Source: JACVRW01 sp963803245
Lineage (GTDB): Bacteria > Actinomycetota > Thermoleophilia > Solirubrobacterales > Thermoleophilaceae
Direction of reading: 5' to 3'
NCBI GenBank assembly: GCA_963803245.1
Contig: CAWDLI010000016.1
Coordinates: 124,001-188,000, forward strand
DNA: 64,000 nucleotides
The notes under the pieces were generated by a model, which did no database searches, was not told the DNA's origin, and worked only from the letters and a program-made list of their open reading frames with translations. The first letter of the stretch is position 1, and each line of letters starts with the position of its first letter. Below, piece by piece: positions 50,500 through 57,650 of the stretch. The position numbers and the translations under genes were made by a program.

Positions 50500-52443
50500 T
50501 CAGCCGCTGCCGTCGCGCAGGGCGGCGGCACCGTTGCGAGCTGGCTCGGTGAGGGGAAGCCGCGAGGCGCGGCCTTCGGAGACGGCGATCACCTGAAGCG
50601 GCGCCAACTCGCTCGGGTCCTCCCCGCTGCGAACGTCGATGACAGTTTTGTAGCCCGATTTGGCGAGCGTGACCCCGTGACCCTTGGCCACATCAGGGCG
50701 CGCCTCCGCCGGAGTCACGCCGGCCAGCAGGCGCCCGTGTGAGAACACGAGCACCCATTCGCCTGGGACTTCACGCTCGAGGTCGGCCGCCCATCCGATG
50801 ACCGTGACCGCTTGCGGCGACGCCGAGATCTCGTCGACGAAGCCGTCGACCTCGCGTGTCACGTTCAGCTGCGCCCGATCCAGCCATGGGCTTACCGCCC
50901 AATGCCCGTCGTGGTGGACGAGCCGCACGCTCCCGCCGCCCGGCGCGCGCCGGCCGAGCGCGACCTGGGCACACATCCGACGTGCTGGTGGCACCGAGTA
51001 GATGCCGACGCGCATGGGCGCCGAAGGCACGCTCCTGCTGTCACCGAGGCGGAAGCATTTGCCGGGCCCCACACCCCGCGGCAGCGGAGGCAGATAGCCG
51101 AAGATCGGCGTGGTCACGAAGAACACGTTTGCGCCGCGCCACCCGGCCTCCCACACTTCGGCATCGGACACACCGCGCCACTCGAGCCGATGCGGCCGTT
51201 CGAGGTAGGCCTCCAGGCCACGGGCCAGCGGGCTGCCGACGCCCCCCAGGAATGGCTTGGGCTGGAAGACCGGGTCGCCAGGGCGGGCGCGCTCATCGAT
51301 GAACTCGGCCACCCGACGTGTGTCCGTACCCCGCACGCTCGGCTGGTCGAGTGCCTTGCCGCCCGCCACGGCCACCACCGCCAGCGCCACGGCGGTGAGG
51401 CCCACGGCGACCGCTCCACGCAACGAGGTCAGGAGCCAGCCCAGCAAGAGCAGAACCGCGGGCAGCGACGCGCTCAGATTCCGCGGTATGAAGATGTTGT
51501 TCCCGCCCAGCGAGAAGGCCACCAACCCACACGGCGTGGCCACGGCCGTGAGGATCAGCAGGGCCTGAAGCCGCTCCACATGAAGCACCGGCCGGCTGGT
51601 CAGCGCGCGCCCCAAGAGGACCAGGAGCGCGACGGCGACGGTGGCCAGGAAAGCCGCCAGGAGCAGGTCTCCGGGTAAGCGGCTCACCGAGGTCCCCGGT
51701 TGCCCGATGAGCGCTCGCACTACGGTGTCGAGGCTGTTGTGGAGGGTGAACGGGCCGACCAGTCGTGTGAATGCCGGCTCCTTCGTGAGCTCCGTCACGA
51801 GCCAGGGCGCATATCCGGCGACCATCGCGGCGAAGGTGAGCAGCAAAGGGCGAATGAGCCGCCGGTGCGCCCAAAAGGCCCATGCGGCCTGGGCCACGAG
51901 CACGAACACGCCGGTGTAGTGCGTGTACAGCACCGCGCACCCACAGATGGCGTACGCCACCCACCACCAGCGGCTCCTGCCATCCACCGCGCGTACGAGC
52001 AGCAGTGTCGAGAGCGCCGATAGGAACATGAGCGTCGCGTAGGCGCGCGCTTCGGTGCCGTAGAAGACCATGAACGGGCTGAACGCCACGATGGCGGCTG
52101 CCGCGAGTCCCGCGGCGCGGCTCAGCACCCGGGCCCCCAGGAGGTAGATCAGCGGCACGAGCGCCGTTCCCAGGAGCAGAGAGGGCAGCCGGATCCAGAT
52201 GGTCGGATCTCCCAGCTGCGCCGACAGCCAGGCGAAGATGAAGAACAGCGGCGGGTTGTCCTCCAGCCCCACCCGTACCTCACGGAGCGCTCCGCCGAGA
52301 CTCCTGCCGTTCACGTCGTTGAAGGTGAAGAGCTCGTCGCCGTAGAGGTTCTGGTCGACGCCCACCACCCTCACGGCGAATGCCCCGGCCGTCAGGGCGA
52401 GCAGAATGGCCGTCTCCCAGGAGCGTTCCCTCCTGGAGCTCAT
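50500..52443 (-). CDS. GT-C family glycosyltransferase (PMT_2/ArnT-like) with C-terminal soluble domain
   Basis: A 647-residue polytopic membrane enzyme. The N-terminal loop carries the acidic GT-C motif in YGDELFTFNDV, and about ten membrane helices follow up to residue ~390 (e.g. AGLAAAAIVAFSPFMVFYGTEARAYA, the usual family segment). It would transfer a sugar from a polyprenyl-phosphate donor to a lipid or protein on the outer face. The last ~250 residues are soluble and rich in beta strands. The ATG at 52443 lies eight bases after a near-consensus -10 box. Confidence 0.85.
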   Translation of the reverse strand: MSSRRERSWETAILLALTAGAFAVRVVGVDQNLYGDELFTFNDVNGRSLGGALREVRVGLEDNPPLFFIFAWLSAQLGDPTIWIRLPSLLLGTALVPLIYLLGARVLSRAAGLAAAAIVAFSPFMVFYGTEARAYATLMFLSALSTLLLVRAVDGRSRWWWVAYAICGCAVLYTHYTGVFVLVAQAAWAFWAHRRLIRPLLLTFAAMVAGYAPWLVTELTKEPAFTRLVGPFTLHNSLDTVVRALIGQPGTSVSRLPGDLLLAAFLATVAVALLVLLGRALTSRPVLHVERLQALLILTAVATPCGLVAFSLGGNNIFIPRNLSASLPAVLLLLGWLLTSLRGAVAVGLTAVALAVVAVAGGKALDQPSVRGTDTRRVAEFIDERARPGDPVFQPKPFLGGVGSPLARGLEAYLERPHRLEWRGVSDAEVWEAGWRGANVFFVTTPIFGYLPPLPRGVGPGKCFRLGDSRSVPSAPMRVGIYSVPPARRMCAQVALGRRAPGGGSVRLVHHDGHWAVSPWLDRAQLNVTREVDGFVDEISASPQAVTVIGWAADLEREVPGEWVLVFSHGRLLAGVTPAEARPDVAKGHGVTLAKSGYKTVIDVRSGEDPSELAPLQVIAVSEGRASRLPLTEPARNGAAALRDGSG

Positions 52444-52451
52444 CGAACGAA

Positions 52452-52457
52452 ACTATA
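52452..52457 (-). promoter_or_regulatory. Near-consensus -10 box of the glycosyltransferase gene
   Basis: Reverse-strand TATAGT differs from TATAAT at one base and ends eight bases before the ATG, again predicting a leaderless transcript. A clear -35 box is not seen. Confidence 0.5.
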
Positions 52458-52534
52458 CGTTCAGGAACCGCTGAGCGATTGATTTGACTGCATCGATACG
52501 TTCGGGAGGTGCAGAAGAGGCCTACGGACTAGCG

Positions 52535-52942
52535 GTGTCGCGCGAGAACGTAGACAAGGCCCGGGAATTCATCGAGGCGTACAACAGGCGCGACTTCGCC
52601 GCCGCCGTCCAGCATTTTGACCCTCAGGTCGATTGGGTGCTCCCCGAGCGCCAGGGCTTCGACTCGTGCTGCGGCCCGGAGCAGATCGTGGGCTTCTGGA
52701 GGGGTCTCGACGAGACCTTCGACGACCTGAGGCTGCACCCGCAGGAGTACGTCGACGCCGGCGACCGGGTGGCGACCCGCCTTCGCCACTCCGGGCGCGG
52801 CAAGGGCAGCGGGATCGACATCGAGGAGGAGCTCTACCACCAGGTCGTCACGTTCCGCGACGGGACGATCGTGCGCTTCGAGTACTTCGTCGAGTGGTCC
52901 GACGCGCTCGCGGCCGCCGGCGTGCCTGGCGAGCCCAGGTAA
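52535..52942 (+). CDS. SnoaL-like (NTF2-fold) protein, diverged member
   Basis: A 135-residue NTF2-fold protein. The GTG at 52535 is chosen because it gives the family start SRENVDKAREFIEAYNRRDFAAAVQHFDPQVDWVLPE; the open frame extends 17 codons upstream without homology. The C-terminus ends AAAGVPGEPR and lacks the GLSE tail of the copies at 55888 and 56723. Just before the start, GGACTAGCG resembles the GGAGTAG-CG end of another copy. Small SnoaL proteins bind or isomerise small hydrophobic molecules; the ligand is unknown. The convergent gene overlaps its 3' end by 109 bp. Confidence 0.85.
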   Translation: MSRENVDKAREFIEAYNRRDFAAAVQHFDPQVDWVLPERQGFDSCCGPEQIVGFWRGLDETFDDLRLHPQEYVDAGDRVATRLRHSGRGKGSGIDIEEELYHQVVTFRDGTIVRFEYFVEWSDALAAAGVPGEPR

Positions 52943-53595
52943 CCCTCAGGAGCCCGAGGCAGGGCTGCCCATGGGCGACACTCGCCCGCATGGACACATT
53001 CCTCGCCACCGTGCTGCACGACGGAAGCCAACGGGTCCTCAACCTCGGGCAAGAGCCTCTGAAGGTCTCGACGGAGGTTGGACAGCTTGTCGCTGAGGGT
53101 GGCCGGCAGCTCCGTCTGGGGATCGAGCCCCGACGCCTTGGCGACCATTGCCGAAAACTGCGCCTGTGCGCTGTAGTAGCCGTCGATCGCTTCGATCGTG
53201 CCGCGCAGCTGGGCCCTGAGGCCGCCGCCGGCCTCTCGCCCAACGTGTTCGTTGGCCCTAGCGATCTCCGCGACGTTGGCGCCCGAGAACCGGTCAAGCT
53301 CGATCCGCGCCTGGCGGGCCGTGGTGCGGGCCTGCTCAACCCTGCGCGACCACGCCACCGGCGGGTCCTTCAGCGCCTTGATCTGGGCGGCCAGCCTCGC
53401 CGCTTCGGTCTTCGGCTTCGGGTTGCCGGTCTCGTCAAGCTGGTCGGGCGGCAGCGCCGCGAACTCGCGGCTCGCCAGCTCGAGCCGGTTGGCCGCCTCG
53501 CGGGCCTGGGCCTCAACGTCCCGCACCACCTGTTCGGCCTCGGACACCTTCGACTGACGGCCGGCGAGTTCGGTTGCGATGTCAGTCGTCGCCAT
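52834..53595 (-). CDS. Coiled-coil protein of probable mobile-element origin
   Basis: A 253-residue frame starting at ATG 53595 after GGAGGAGG. Residues about 5-60 and 75-125 are coiled-coil-like (ELAGRQSKVSEAEQVVRDVE, EAARLAAQIKALKD), followed by a helical region up to residue ~205. The last ~45 residues lie opposite the SnoaL gene and look like random read-through, so the original 3' end was probably lost at about 52945. The ATG lies inside the preceding 70-residue gene, so the two are coupled. No function can be assigned. Similar small coiled-coil genes are common in actinobacterial integrative elements and plasmids. Confidence 0.55.
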   Translation of the reverse strand: MATTDIATELAGRQSKVSEAEQVVRDVEAQAREAANRLELASREFAALPPDQLDETGNPKPKTEAARLAAQIKALKDPPVAWSRRVEQARTTARQARIELDRFSGANVAEIARANEHVGREAGGGLRAQLRGTIEAIDGYYSAQAQFSAMVAKASGLDPQTELPATLSDKLSNLRRDLQRLLPEVEDPLASVVQHGGEECVHAGECRPWAALPRAPEGYLGSPGTPAAASASDHSTKYSKRTIVPSRNVTTWW

Positions 53596-53794
53596 CGGGG
53601 CCCTCCTCCGGGTCAGGCTCTGCGCCCACCGCTCGCTCCCCCGGCGAGTCAATGCCAGTGATGCCGAAGGTCGCGGCCGTCTGGTCGCGCTTGCGCTCGA
53701 TGTTCACGCCGATCAGCGCAGCCAGCGACAGGCCGTGCGCCGTCGCGGGGTCGACAGCCTCCTCAAGCGGCCGGCCATCGTCAGGTCCCGTCAT
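53582..53794 (-). CDS. Small acidic protein, unknown function
   Basis: A 70-residue acidic protein beginning MTGPDDGRPLEEAVDPATAHG, with a hydrophobic stretch SLAALIGVNIERKRD in the middle and ending PDPEEGPDGDD. The ATG has GCTGGAG six bases upstream. Its stop lies 14 bases inside the coiled-coil gene, and it follows the ribbon-helix-helix gene by about 130 bp. The three form a small operon. I do not recognise the family. Confidence 0.5.
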   Translation of the reverse strand: MTGPDDGRPLEEAVDPATAHGLSLAALIGVNIERKRDQTAATFGITGIDSPGERAVGAEPDPEEGPDGDD

Positions 53795-53927
53795 GTCGTG
53801 CTCCAGCGTCTGGGATTGCCGGTTCTTGGAGGACGTGCGGCGCGTGCCGACCCCGTAGGTGGAGGTAGGACCCCTGGGCCGACACGCAGCCAAGCCAACG
53901 CCCCTGGCGCCGTACCTGAGCGCCAAG

Positions 53928-54239
53928 TCATGTCCCACCCCTGCGCTCAGCAAGCTGGTCCAGCGCGTCGACCGCATCCGGCCGGCCACCCTGCCGGCGC
54001 TCACGGTGATACGCCAACAGCTCACGCATCGCCGCCACGCTGCCGCCACGCGCGGCCTCGCTCAACAGCAACAGCACCTCGTGCTTGTCAGGGACAGGCT
54101 GGGTCCCTGCCGGGGTGGTCGCCTCGAGGATCGCCCGCTTGATCGCCGCCGTCCGGGACGCCCCCGTGGCCTCTGCCAGCCGGTCGATGCGGGTCACCAG
54201 GACCGGTGAAGCCCTGAACGTGACGTGGGTCCGTGTCAC
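53928..54239 (-). CDS. Ribbon-helix-helix (CopG/Arc-like) DNA-binding protein
   Basis: A 103-residue protein. The N-terminus VTFRASPVLVTRIDRLAEAT plus GASRTAAIKRAI has the ribbon-helix-helix pattern (beta strand with alternating residues, then two helices). The C-terminal half is helical (EVLLLLSEAARGGSVAAMRELLAYH). The GTG at 54239 is chosen because it directly precedes the DNA-binding ribbon; the frame is open to 54314. Such proteins control copy number, mobilisation or toxin genes in plasmids and integrative elements. It heads a three-gene cluster. Confidence 0.65.
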   Translation of the reverse strand: MTRTHVTFRASPVLVTRIDRLAEATGASRTAAIKRAILEATTPAGTQPVPDKHEVLLLLSEAARGGSVAAMRELLAYHRERRQGGRPDAVDALDQLAERRGGT

Positions 54240-54399
54240 ACGCTCACCACCAGGCGCGCGCGGTTCCTGCTCTCCCCGGTCCCCATGGGACTCGGGGTTG
54301 TGGGGACCCCCCACCGGTGTTTCTCTTGGGGGGTGTCCAGACCGGTCGGCATGTTTTCAAGTTGGACAGCCCTGGTCCCGATCTTCTTTGCAAGCAAGT

Positions 54400-54475
54400 A
54401 GTCGATAAAGGCAAACCCGTCGTGAGGCGGGGACGCAAAGCCAGAGGTCTCAGAAACGAGATAGCTCGGCCGCCG
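54400..54475 (+). ncRNA. Cyclic di-GMP-I (GEMM) riboswitch
   Basis: The invariant core GGCAAACC is at 54410-54417, then a perfect stem capped by a GTGA (GNRA) tetraloop (CCCGTC/GGCGGG), then GGGACGCAAAGCC at 54430-54442. The second helix carries the receptor-like GAGATAGC before a closing GGCCGCC. Order, spacing and loop type match the c-di-GMP-I class. It lies 32 bases before the ATG of a secreted protein with a separate AAGGAG site, so control could be at translation or by an unseen expression platform; no terminator lies between. Confidence 0.93.
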
Positions 54476-54507
54476 ACTCGGACCACACCTTCAAGGAGAT
54501 TCGAGTC

Positions 54508-55176
54508 ATGGCATTCACTTCCACTCTTCGCGGTCGCGCTCGTGCGCCGCGTGTATTCGCAGTTGCGGCAGTTGGCCTGATGGCCTTCGCCGGGAACGCC
54601 TCGGCCAAGGAGGCCGAGACGACCAGCGCCTCGCGGGCGACCTGTGAGGCCCCGCTGGTCGAGCAGCCGTTCCTGTCGTTTAAGGATTCCCGCGACTACG
54701 TTCTGGCCCCCGGTGGCTCGTTCGAGGACGGCTCGCACGCCGGCTGGTCGCTCGAGGCCGGCGCCGGCGTCGTTGCCGGAAACGACCCGTTCAACCTCCG
54801 GGGCGCTCTGGGCGCTGCGGACAACAGCTCGCTCGTCCTGCCCGCCGGGGCGTCGGCGACGAGCCCGACGATGTGCGTTGACCTGAACTGGCCGACGATG
54901 CGCTTCGTCGCCATCCAGGGCGAGGAGAAGGACTCCGAGCTCGAGGTCGAGGTGCTCTACCCCGAGGCCGAGGAGAAGAAGGCCACTTGGCACGGGGCCA
55001 AGAAGTTCAAGGCCAAGCGCAAGGACGGCTGGCACGCAACCGACGACGTCAAGATGTCGCCCGACCGCGGCGGCAAGTTCGCCGGAGGCCGCCCCGTCGC
55101 GCTGCGCTTCACCAACGACAGCGACCACGGCTCCTGGCAGATCGACAACATCTACGTCGACCCCCACCGCCGCTAA
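54508..55176 (+). CDS. Secreted protein of unknown function under c-di-GMP riboswitch control
   Basis: A 222-residue exported protein. The signal peptide (basic RGRARAPR, then VFAVAAVGLMAFAGNASA-K) is cleaved near residue 30. The mature part has C-E-A-P ... FLSFKDSRDYVLAPGGSFEDG, GWSLEAGAGVVAGNDPF and ends GSWQIDNIYVDPHRR, a beta-sandwich layout like carbohydrate-binding modules. I recall related uncharacterised proteins in Solirubrobacterales. AAGGAG precedes the ATG. It stands alone between the riboswitch and a strong terminator, so it is the only target of the switch. Roles in adhesion or matrix are plausible given c-di-GMP control but are inference. Confidence 0.8.
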   Translation: MAFTSTLRGRARAPRVFAVAAVGLMAFAGNASAKEAETTSASRATCEAPLVEQPFLSFKDSRDYVLAPGGSFEDGSHAGWSLEAGAGVVAGNDPFNLRGALGAADNSSLVLPAGASATSPTMCVDLNWPTMRFVAIQGEEKDSELEVEVLYPEAEEKKATWHGAKKFKAKRKDGWHATDDVKMSPDRGGKFAGGRPVALRFTNDSDHGSWQIDNIYVDPHRR

Positions 55177-55206
55177 CCCAGGGCGCAACAAGCAGGACTC
55201 GAATTC

Positions 55207-55240
55207 GGAGGCCCGCCACACGGCGGGCCTCCACCTTTTC
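55207..55240 (+). terminator. Strong Rho-independent terminator
   Basis: An 11-bp perfect stem GGAGGCCCGCC / GGCGGGCCTCC with an ACAC loop at 55207-55232 is followed by ACCTTTTC. It ends the riboswitch-controlled unit. It is the clearest terminator in the window. Confidence 0.9.
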
Positions 55241-55339
55241 TGGACCCTCCCGCGACCAGGCGGGATACTCGGCAGGCGATGTCGAGAAGCGTGGAATCCG
55301 CCGTTTGACCGCACAGCGGCCTCGCGGATAGGTTGGGGC

Positions 55340-55849
55340 ATGGTCAACCTCAAGACGACCTTCCCGGTGCTGCTGATGGTCTGTCTTCTCGGCGTTGCGG
55401 CCTGCGGCGACGAGGACGGAGACGAGGGCGGGACGACTGCGTCCTCGGACGTCAGAACTACTTCGACGACCCCCACACATAGACACGAACCGATCCTGAT
55501 CAAGACGCACCTCGCTCCCGTCAACGCGGAGGGCGAAACGACGGGCGAGGTCCTGTCCGGATCCACCATCGGCGACTCGGCCTTCTGCGCCGGCGGAAGC
55601 TTCGCCGATGCGGCTGGGGAGCCCCCAATCGAGTCAGTGGTGAGGACGTTTCGCTGCCCTGGCGGCACCCTGACGATTCGCTTCACCGTAACGCCACCCG
55701 GCGTGAAGCAACGCGGAGATTGGAAGGTCGTGAGGGGTCTCGTCGGCTTTGAGGGGCTCATCGGTGGGGGCCGGATGAGAGCGGTGTCTGAGTCGGAGTC
55801 GGGACGCGGTGAGGGACGGGAGACCTTTACCGGGACGGTCACCCGATAG
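55340..55849 (+). CDS. Lipoprotein of unknown function
   Basis: A 169-residue lipoprotein. The signal ends in lipobox LGVAAC (lipidated Cys22), followed by an Asp/Glu/Thr-rich linker of ~25 residues. The mature domain has beta strands and two cysteines (GDSAFCAGGSFAD, TFRCPGGTLTIRFTV), a pattern similar to allene oxide cyclase barrel-like/dirigent-like beta-barrels. That resemblance is weak. It may help anchor or sense something at the surface. A relic of a SnoaL-like gene end follows directly. Confidence 0.65.
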   Translation: MVNLKTTFPVLLMVCLLGVAACGDEDGDEGGTTASSDVRTTSTTPTHRHEPILIKTHLAPVNAEGETTGEVLSGSTIGDSAFCAGGSFADAAGEPPIESVVRTFRCPGGTLTIRFTVTPPGVKQRGDWKVVRGLVGFEGLIGGGRMRAVSESESGRGEGRETFTGTVTR

Positions 55850-55884
55850 CCAAGGTCCTCCAACCGGTGGGGCTGTCGGAGTAG
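55850..55884 (+). repeat. 3'-end relic of a SnoaL-like gene
   Basis: The frame ending with TAG at 55882-55884 reads LQPVGLSE-stop. Its last 18 bases, GTGGGGCTGTCGGAGTAG, are identical to the ends of the SnoaL-like genes at 56289 and 57121 and of the minigene at 21476. Only the tail remains; the body of the gene is absent. The next SnoaL-like ATG follows four bases later. Confidence 0.75.
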
Positions 55885-55887
55885 GCG

Positions 55888-56289
55888 ATGTCGCAGGAGA
55901 ACGTGGAGGTGGTGCGTCGGATCTTCGACGGCTGGTCGCGGGGCGATTTCAGCGTCGGAGCCGACGTGATGGATCCCGGCGTTCGCGTCGTCTGGCTGAG
56001 CGTCCTCGACGTCGGCGAGGACGAGACGCGAGGGGTCGAAGCTGCGTTCGACAGGATGGCGTATTTCGTGAGGGCCTGGGAGCACCTGACCCTCACCGCT
56101 GAGCGCATCCTTGACGCGGGCGATCGGGTCGCGGTAATCGCGGTTTGGCGCGGGCGAGGGCCGGTGTCCGGCGTCGCGAGCGAGTGGCGACACGGCCAGG
56201 TCTGGACGATGCGTGACGGACAGGTGATAAGCCTCGTGTCCTTCACTGATCCCACCGAAGCCCTCGAAGCCGTGGGGCTGTCGGAGTAG
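55888..56289 (+). CDS. SnoaL-like (NTF2-fold) protein
   Basis: A 133-residue NTF2-fold protein. It begins MSQENVEVVRRIFDGWSRGDF and ends TEALEAVGLSE. The core has VRVVWLSVLDVGEDE, AWEHLTLTAERILDAGDRV and WTMRDGQVISLVSF, the helix-sheet order of SnoaL_2 polyketide cyclase-like proteins. No catalytic residue can be fixed. Its first 21 and last 18 bases equal those of other copies in the window. A gene-end relic of another copy lies four bases upstream. The ligand is unknown. Confidence 0.85.
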   Translation: MSQENVEVVRRIFDGWSRGDFSVGADVMDPGVRVVWLSVLDVGEDETRGVEAAFDRMAYFVRAWEHLTLTAERILDAGDRVAVIAVWRGRGPVSGVASEWRHGQVWTMRDGQVISLVSFTDPTEALEAVGLSE

Positions 56290-56340
56290 CGAACTCCTTG
56301 AACTCGGCTGTCGATCAGGAGTAGGTTCGCGATGTAAGGC
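56290..56340 (+). repeat. Degenerate SnoaL-gene junction
   Basis: GGCTGTCG, GGAGTAG and GCGATGT occur here in order, separated by two four-base insertions. Without the insertions they reproduce the end-to-start junction GGCTGTCGGAGTAGGCGATG seen at 55870-55890. I read it as a decayed junction of two former copies. The match is short and could be partly chance. Confidence 0.4.
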
Positions 56341-56386
56341 ACCGAGCCTGGGTCGGGCTCGTGCGATCGAGTGAGAGGAGACCCGG

Positions 56387-56671
56387 ATGGCCGTCGTGAT
56401 CGTGAACGAGATGGAGGGCGGGGGCCAGGACCTCTACGACCAGGTCAACCCGAAGGTTATGGAGGGTGGCAATCTGCCCGATGGGTGCCAACTCCACATC
56501 GCCGGCCCCTACGAGAACGGCTGGCGGGTCATCACGGTCTGGGATTCGGAGGACAGGTTCCAGCAGTTCCGCGACGAGAAGCTGATCCCCGCGATACGCG
56601 AGGCCGGCGGCGAGGATCGAATCGTGCCCCATATCAGCGCGGAGCCGGTGCACAATCTGATGACTGCCTGA
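56387..56671 (+). CDS. Small ferredoxin-fold (dimeric alpha/beta barrel-like) protein
   Basis: A 94-residue soluble protein beginning MAVVIVNEMEGGGQDLYDQV, with GCQLHIAGPYENGWRVITVW and SEDRFQQFRDEKLIPAIREA. Strand-helix-strand order and the WRVxxVWDSEDxFxxFxxxxL pattern match the ABM-like dimeric alpha/beta-barrel proteins of high-GC bacteria. Function unknown. The ATG has AGAGGAG about eight bases upstream, a good binding site. It lies between two SnoaL-like genes. Confidence 0.75.
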   Translation: MAVVIVNEMEGGGQDLYDQVNPKVMEGGNLPDGCQLHIAGPYENGWRVITVWDSEDRFQQFRDEKLIPAIREAGGEDRIVPHISAEPVHNLMTA

Positions 56672-56679
56672 CCACGCCC

Positions 56680-56713
56680 TTCGAGAATGGGCGAAGAGCC
56701 TGCGGAGCTGTCG
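56680..56713 (+). repeat. Second 3'-end relic of a SnoaL-like gene
   Basis: The frame ending with TAA at 56711-56713 reads EEPAELSA-stop. It lies ten bases before the next SnoaL-like ATG, and GGAGCTGTCGGCGTAACCGATG follows the junction pattern GGGGCTGTCGGAGTAGGCGATG with a few changes. It is probably the end of a lost copy. Confidence 0.5.
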
Positions 56714-56722
56714 GCGTAACCG

Positions 56723-57121
56723 ATGTCGCAGGAGAACGTGGAGATCGTGCACGCCTTTCTTGAAGCCTTCAATAGGGGCGATGTCGATGCGGCCGTCAGC
56801 TTCCTCACGGAGGATCTGGACCTGCGCCCGCCCTCGCATCTGTTGGACGGGGTCGTCTTTCACGGCCATGCGGGCTTTCGGGCGTGGGCGGAGAGGACGG
56901 CGGAGAGTTGGCGCACAGCGGAAGGGTCCGCACGCGAGGTGGCAACCGTCGGCGAGCACCTCGTTATGGCGATTGACTACCGGCTGATAGGGCACGGGAG
57001 CGGCGTCCCGGTCAACCAGAGCTACTCCGTCGTCTGGACGCTGCGCGAAGGCAAGATCGCCGCCGCCATCGCCTACCCCGGCGAACGCGAGGCCCTCGAG
57101 GACGTGGGGCTGTCGGAGTAG
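56723..57121 (+). CDS. SnoaL-like (NTF2-fold) protein
   Basis: A 132-residue NTF2-fold protein. It begins MSQENVEIVHAFLEAFNRGDVDAAVSFLTEDLDLRPP and ends REALEDVGLSE. The core includes FHGHAGFRAWAERTAES and VVWTLREGKIAAAIAYPG. The sequence between the ends is clearly different from the copy at 55888, while both ends are the same at the base level. A weak stem with T5 (57123-57137) may end transcription. Ligand unknown. Confidence 0.85.
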   Translation: MSQENVEIVHAFLEAFNRGDVDAAVSFLTEDLDLRPPSHLLDGVVFHGHAGFRAWAERTAESWRTAEGSAREVATVGEHLVMAIDYRLIGHGSGVPVNQSYSVVWTLREGKIAAAIAYPGEREALEDVGLSE

Positions 57122-57195
57122 CCCGCCGGGGTTTTTCTCACAGCCGCCGCCCTCCCCGGTGCCGCTTGTGGAGCGGGTCGGGTTGGCCCCCCAGG

Positions 57196-57360
57196 TCACG
57201 CCACAGCCCTCATCGGGTCACGCGCCGGCTTGCCGGACGACTCGTAGGTCGTGAAGCGCTTGCCGCAACAGCTGCACTCGCGCCGGCGGCGCACCGCGGA
57301 TCCCGACCCGCGGGTCTCGAGGACACGCGTGGCGGTGTTGAGGCAGCTAGGACACAGCAT
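57196..57360 (-). CDS. Mini NrdR-like zinc-ribbon protein
   Basis: A 54-residue protein that is easily missed. It reads MLCPSCLNTATRVLETRGSG, then AVRRRRECSCCGKRFTTYE, which is the N-terminal zinc ribbon of the ribonucleotide-reductase repressor NrdR (C-P-x-C, R-x-x-E-C-x-x-C-x-x-RFTTYE) without the ATP-cone domain. It stops about 16 residues later. It could be a stand-alone DNA- or RNA-binding ribbon or a truncated NrdR. It is followed (upstream on the chromosome strand) by two more small reverse-strand genes. Confidence 0.7.
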   Translation of the reverse strand: MLCPSCLNTATRVLETRGSGSAVRRRRECSCCGKRFTTYESSGKPARDPMRAVA

Positions 57361-57392
57361 CGCGACACACGCTAGGTCTGGTGACGGGCCCC

Positions 57393-57650
57393 CTACTTCG
57401 CACTAGCCGTAGCGTTTCGCTGGCGCTTGCGGGCCCTGTAAGCACGCCTCAAAGCCCGCCGCGACACCGGGTTCTCCCTCGCATACGCAGTGATGAGCTC
57501 CGACGCCTCACCCCTCGTCAACGACCCAGACCGTGCAGCACCGATCCGCTCCAGCATCGCCACCTGACGATCAGTCGCCGGCCTCCCCCGCCAAGCCGCG
57601 TCCTGCCTCGCAGCCGCAGCCTTCTGAAAATCCCTGCCCCTCTTCCCCAA
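57393..57650 (-). CDS. Small basic protein with an ATxRQxxxLERIG helical motif
   Basis: An 85-residue basic protein. The centre reads RPATDRQVAMLERIGAARSG, then SLTRGEASELITAYARE, a two-helix pattern that occurs at the ends of many actinobacterial and phage proteins, where it may bind DNA. The C-terminus is very basic (RRALRRAYRARKRQR). The start is the TTG at 57650, with GGAGGA about eight bases upstream; no ATG or GTG is available. It lies 32 bp from the zinc-ribbon gene. Confidence 0.6.
   Translation of the reverse strand: MGKRGRDFQKAAAARQDAAWRGRPATDRQVAMLERIGAARSGSLTRGEASELITAYARENPVSRRALRRAYRARKRQRNATASAK

Noticed and set aside
52445..52463. GAAC and GTTC half-sites upstream of the glycosyltransferase gene
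   Set aside because: They are 10 bases apart rather than four, so they do not form a LexA box; the -10 box explains part of the sequence.
57123..57137. Possible terminator CCCGCCGGGG followed by T5 after the SnoaL-like gene
   Set aside because: The stem is only three or four base pairs; too weak to list as a terminator.
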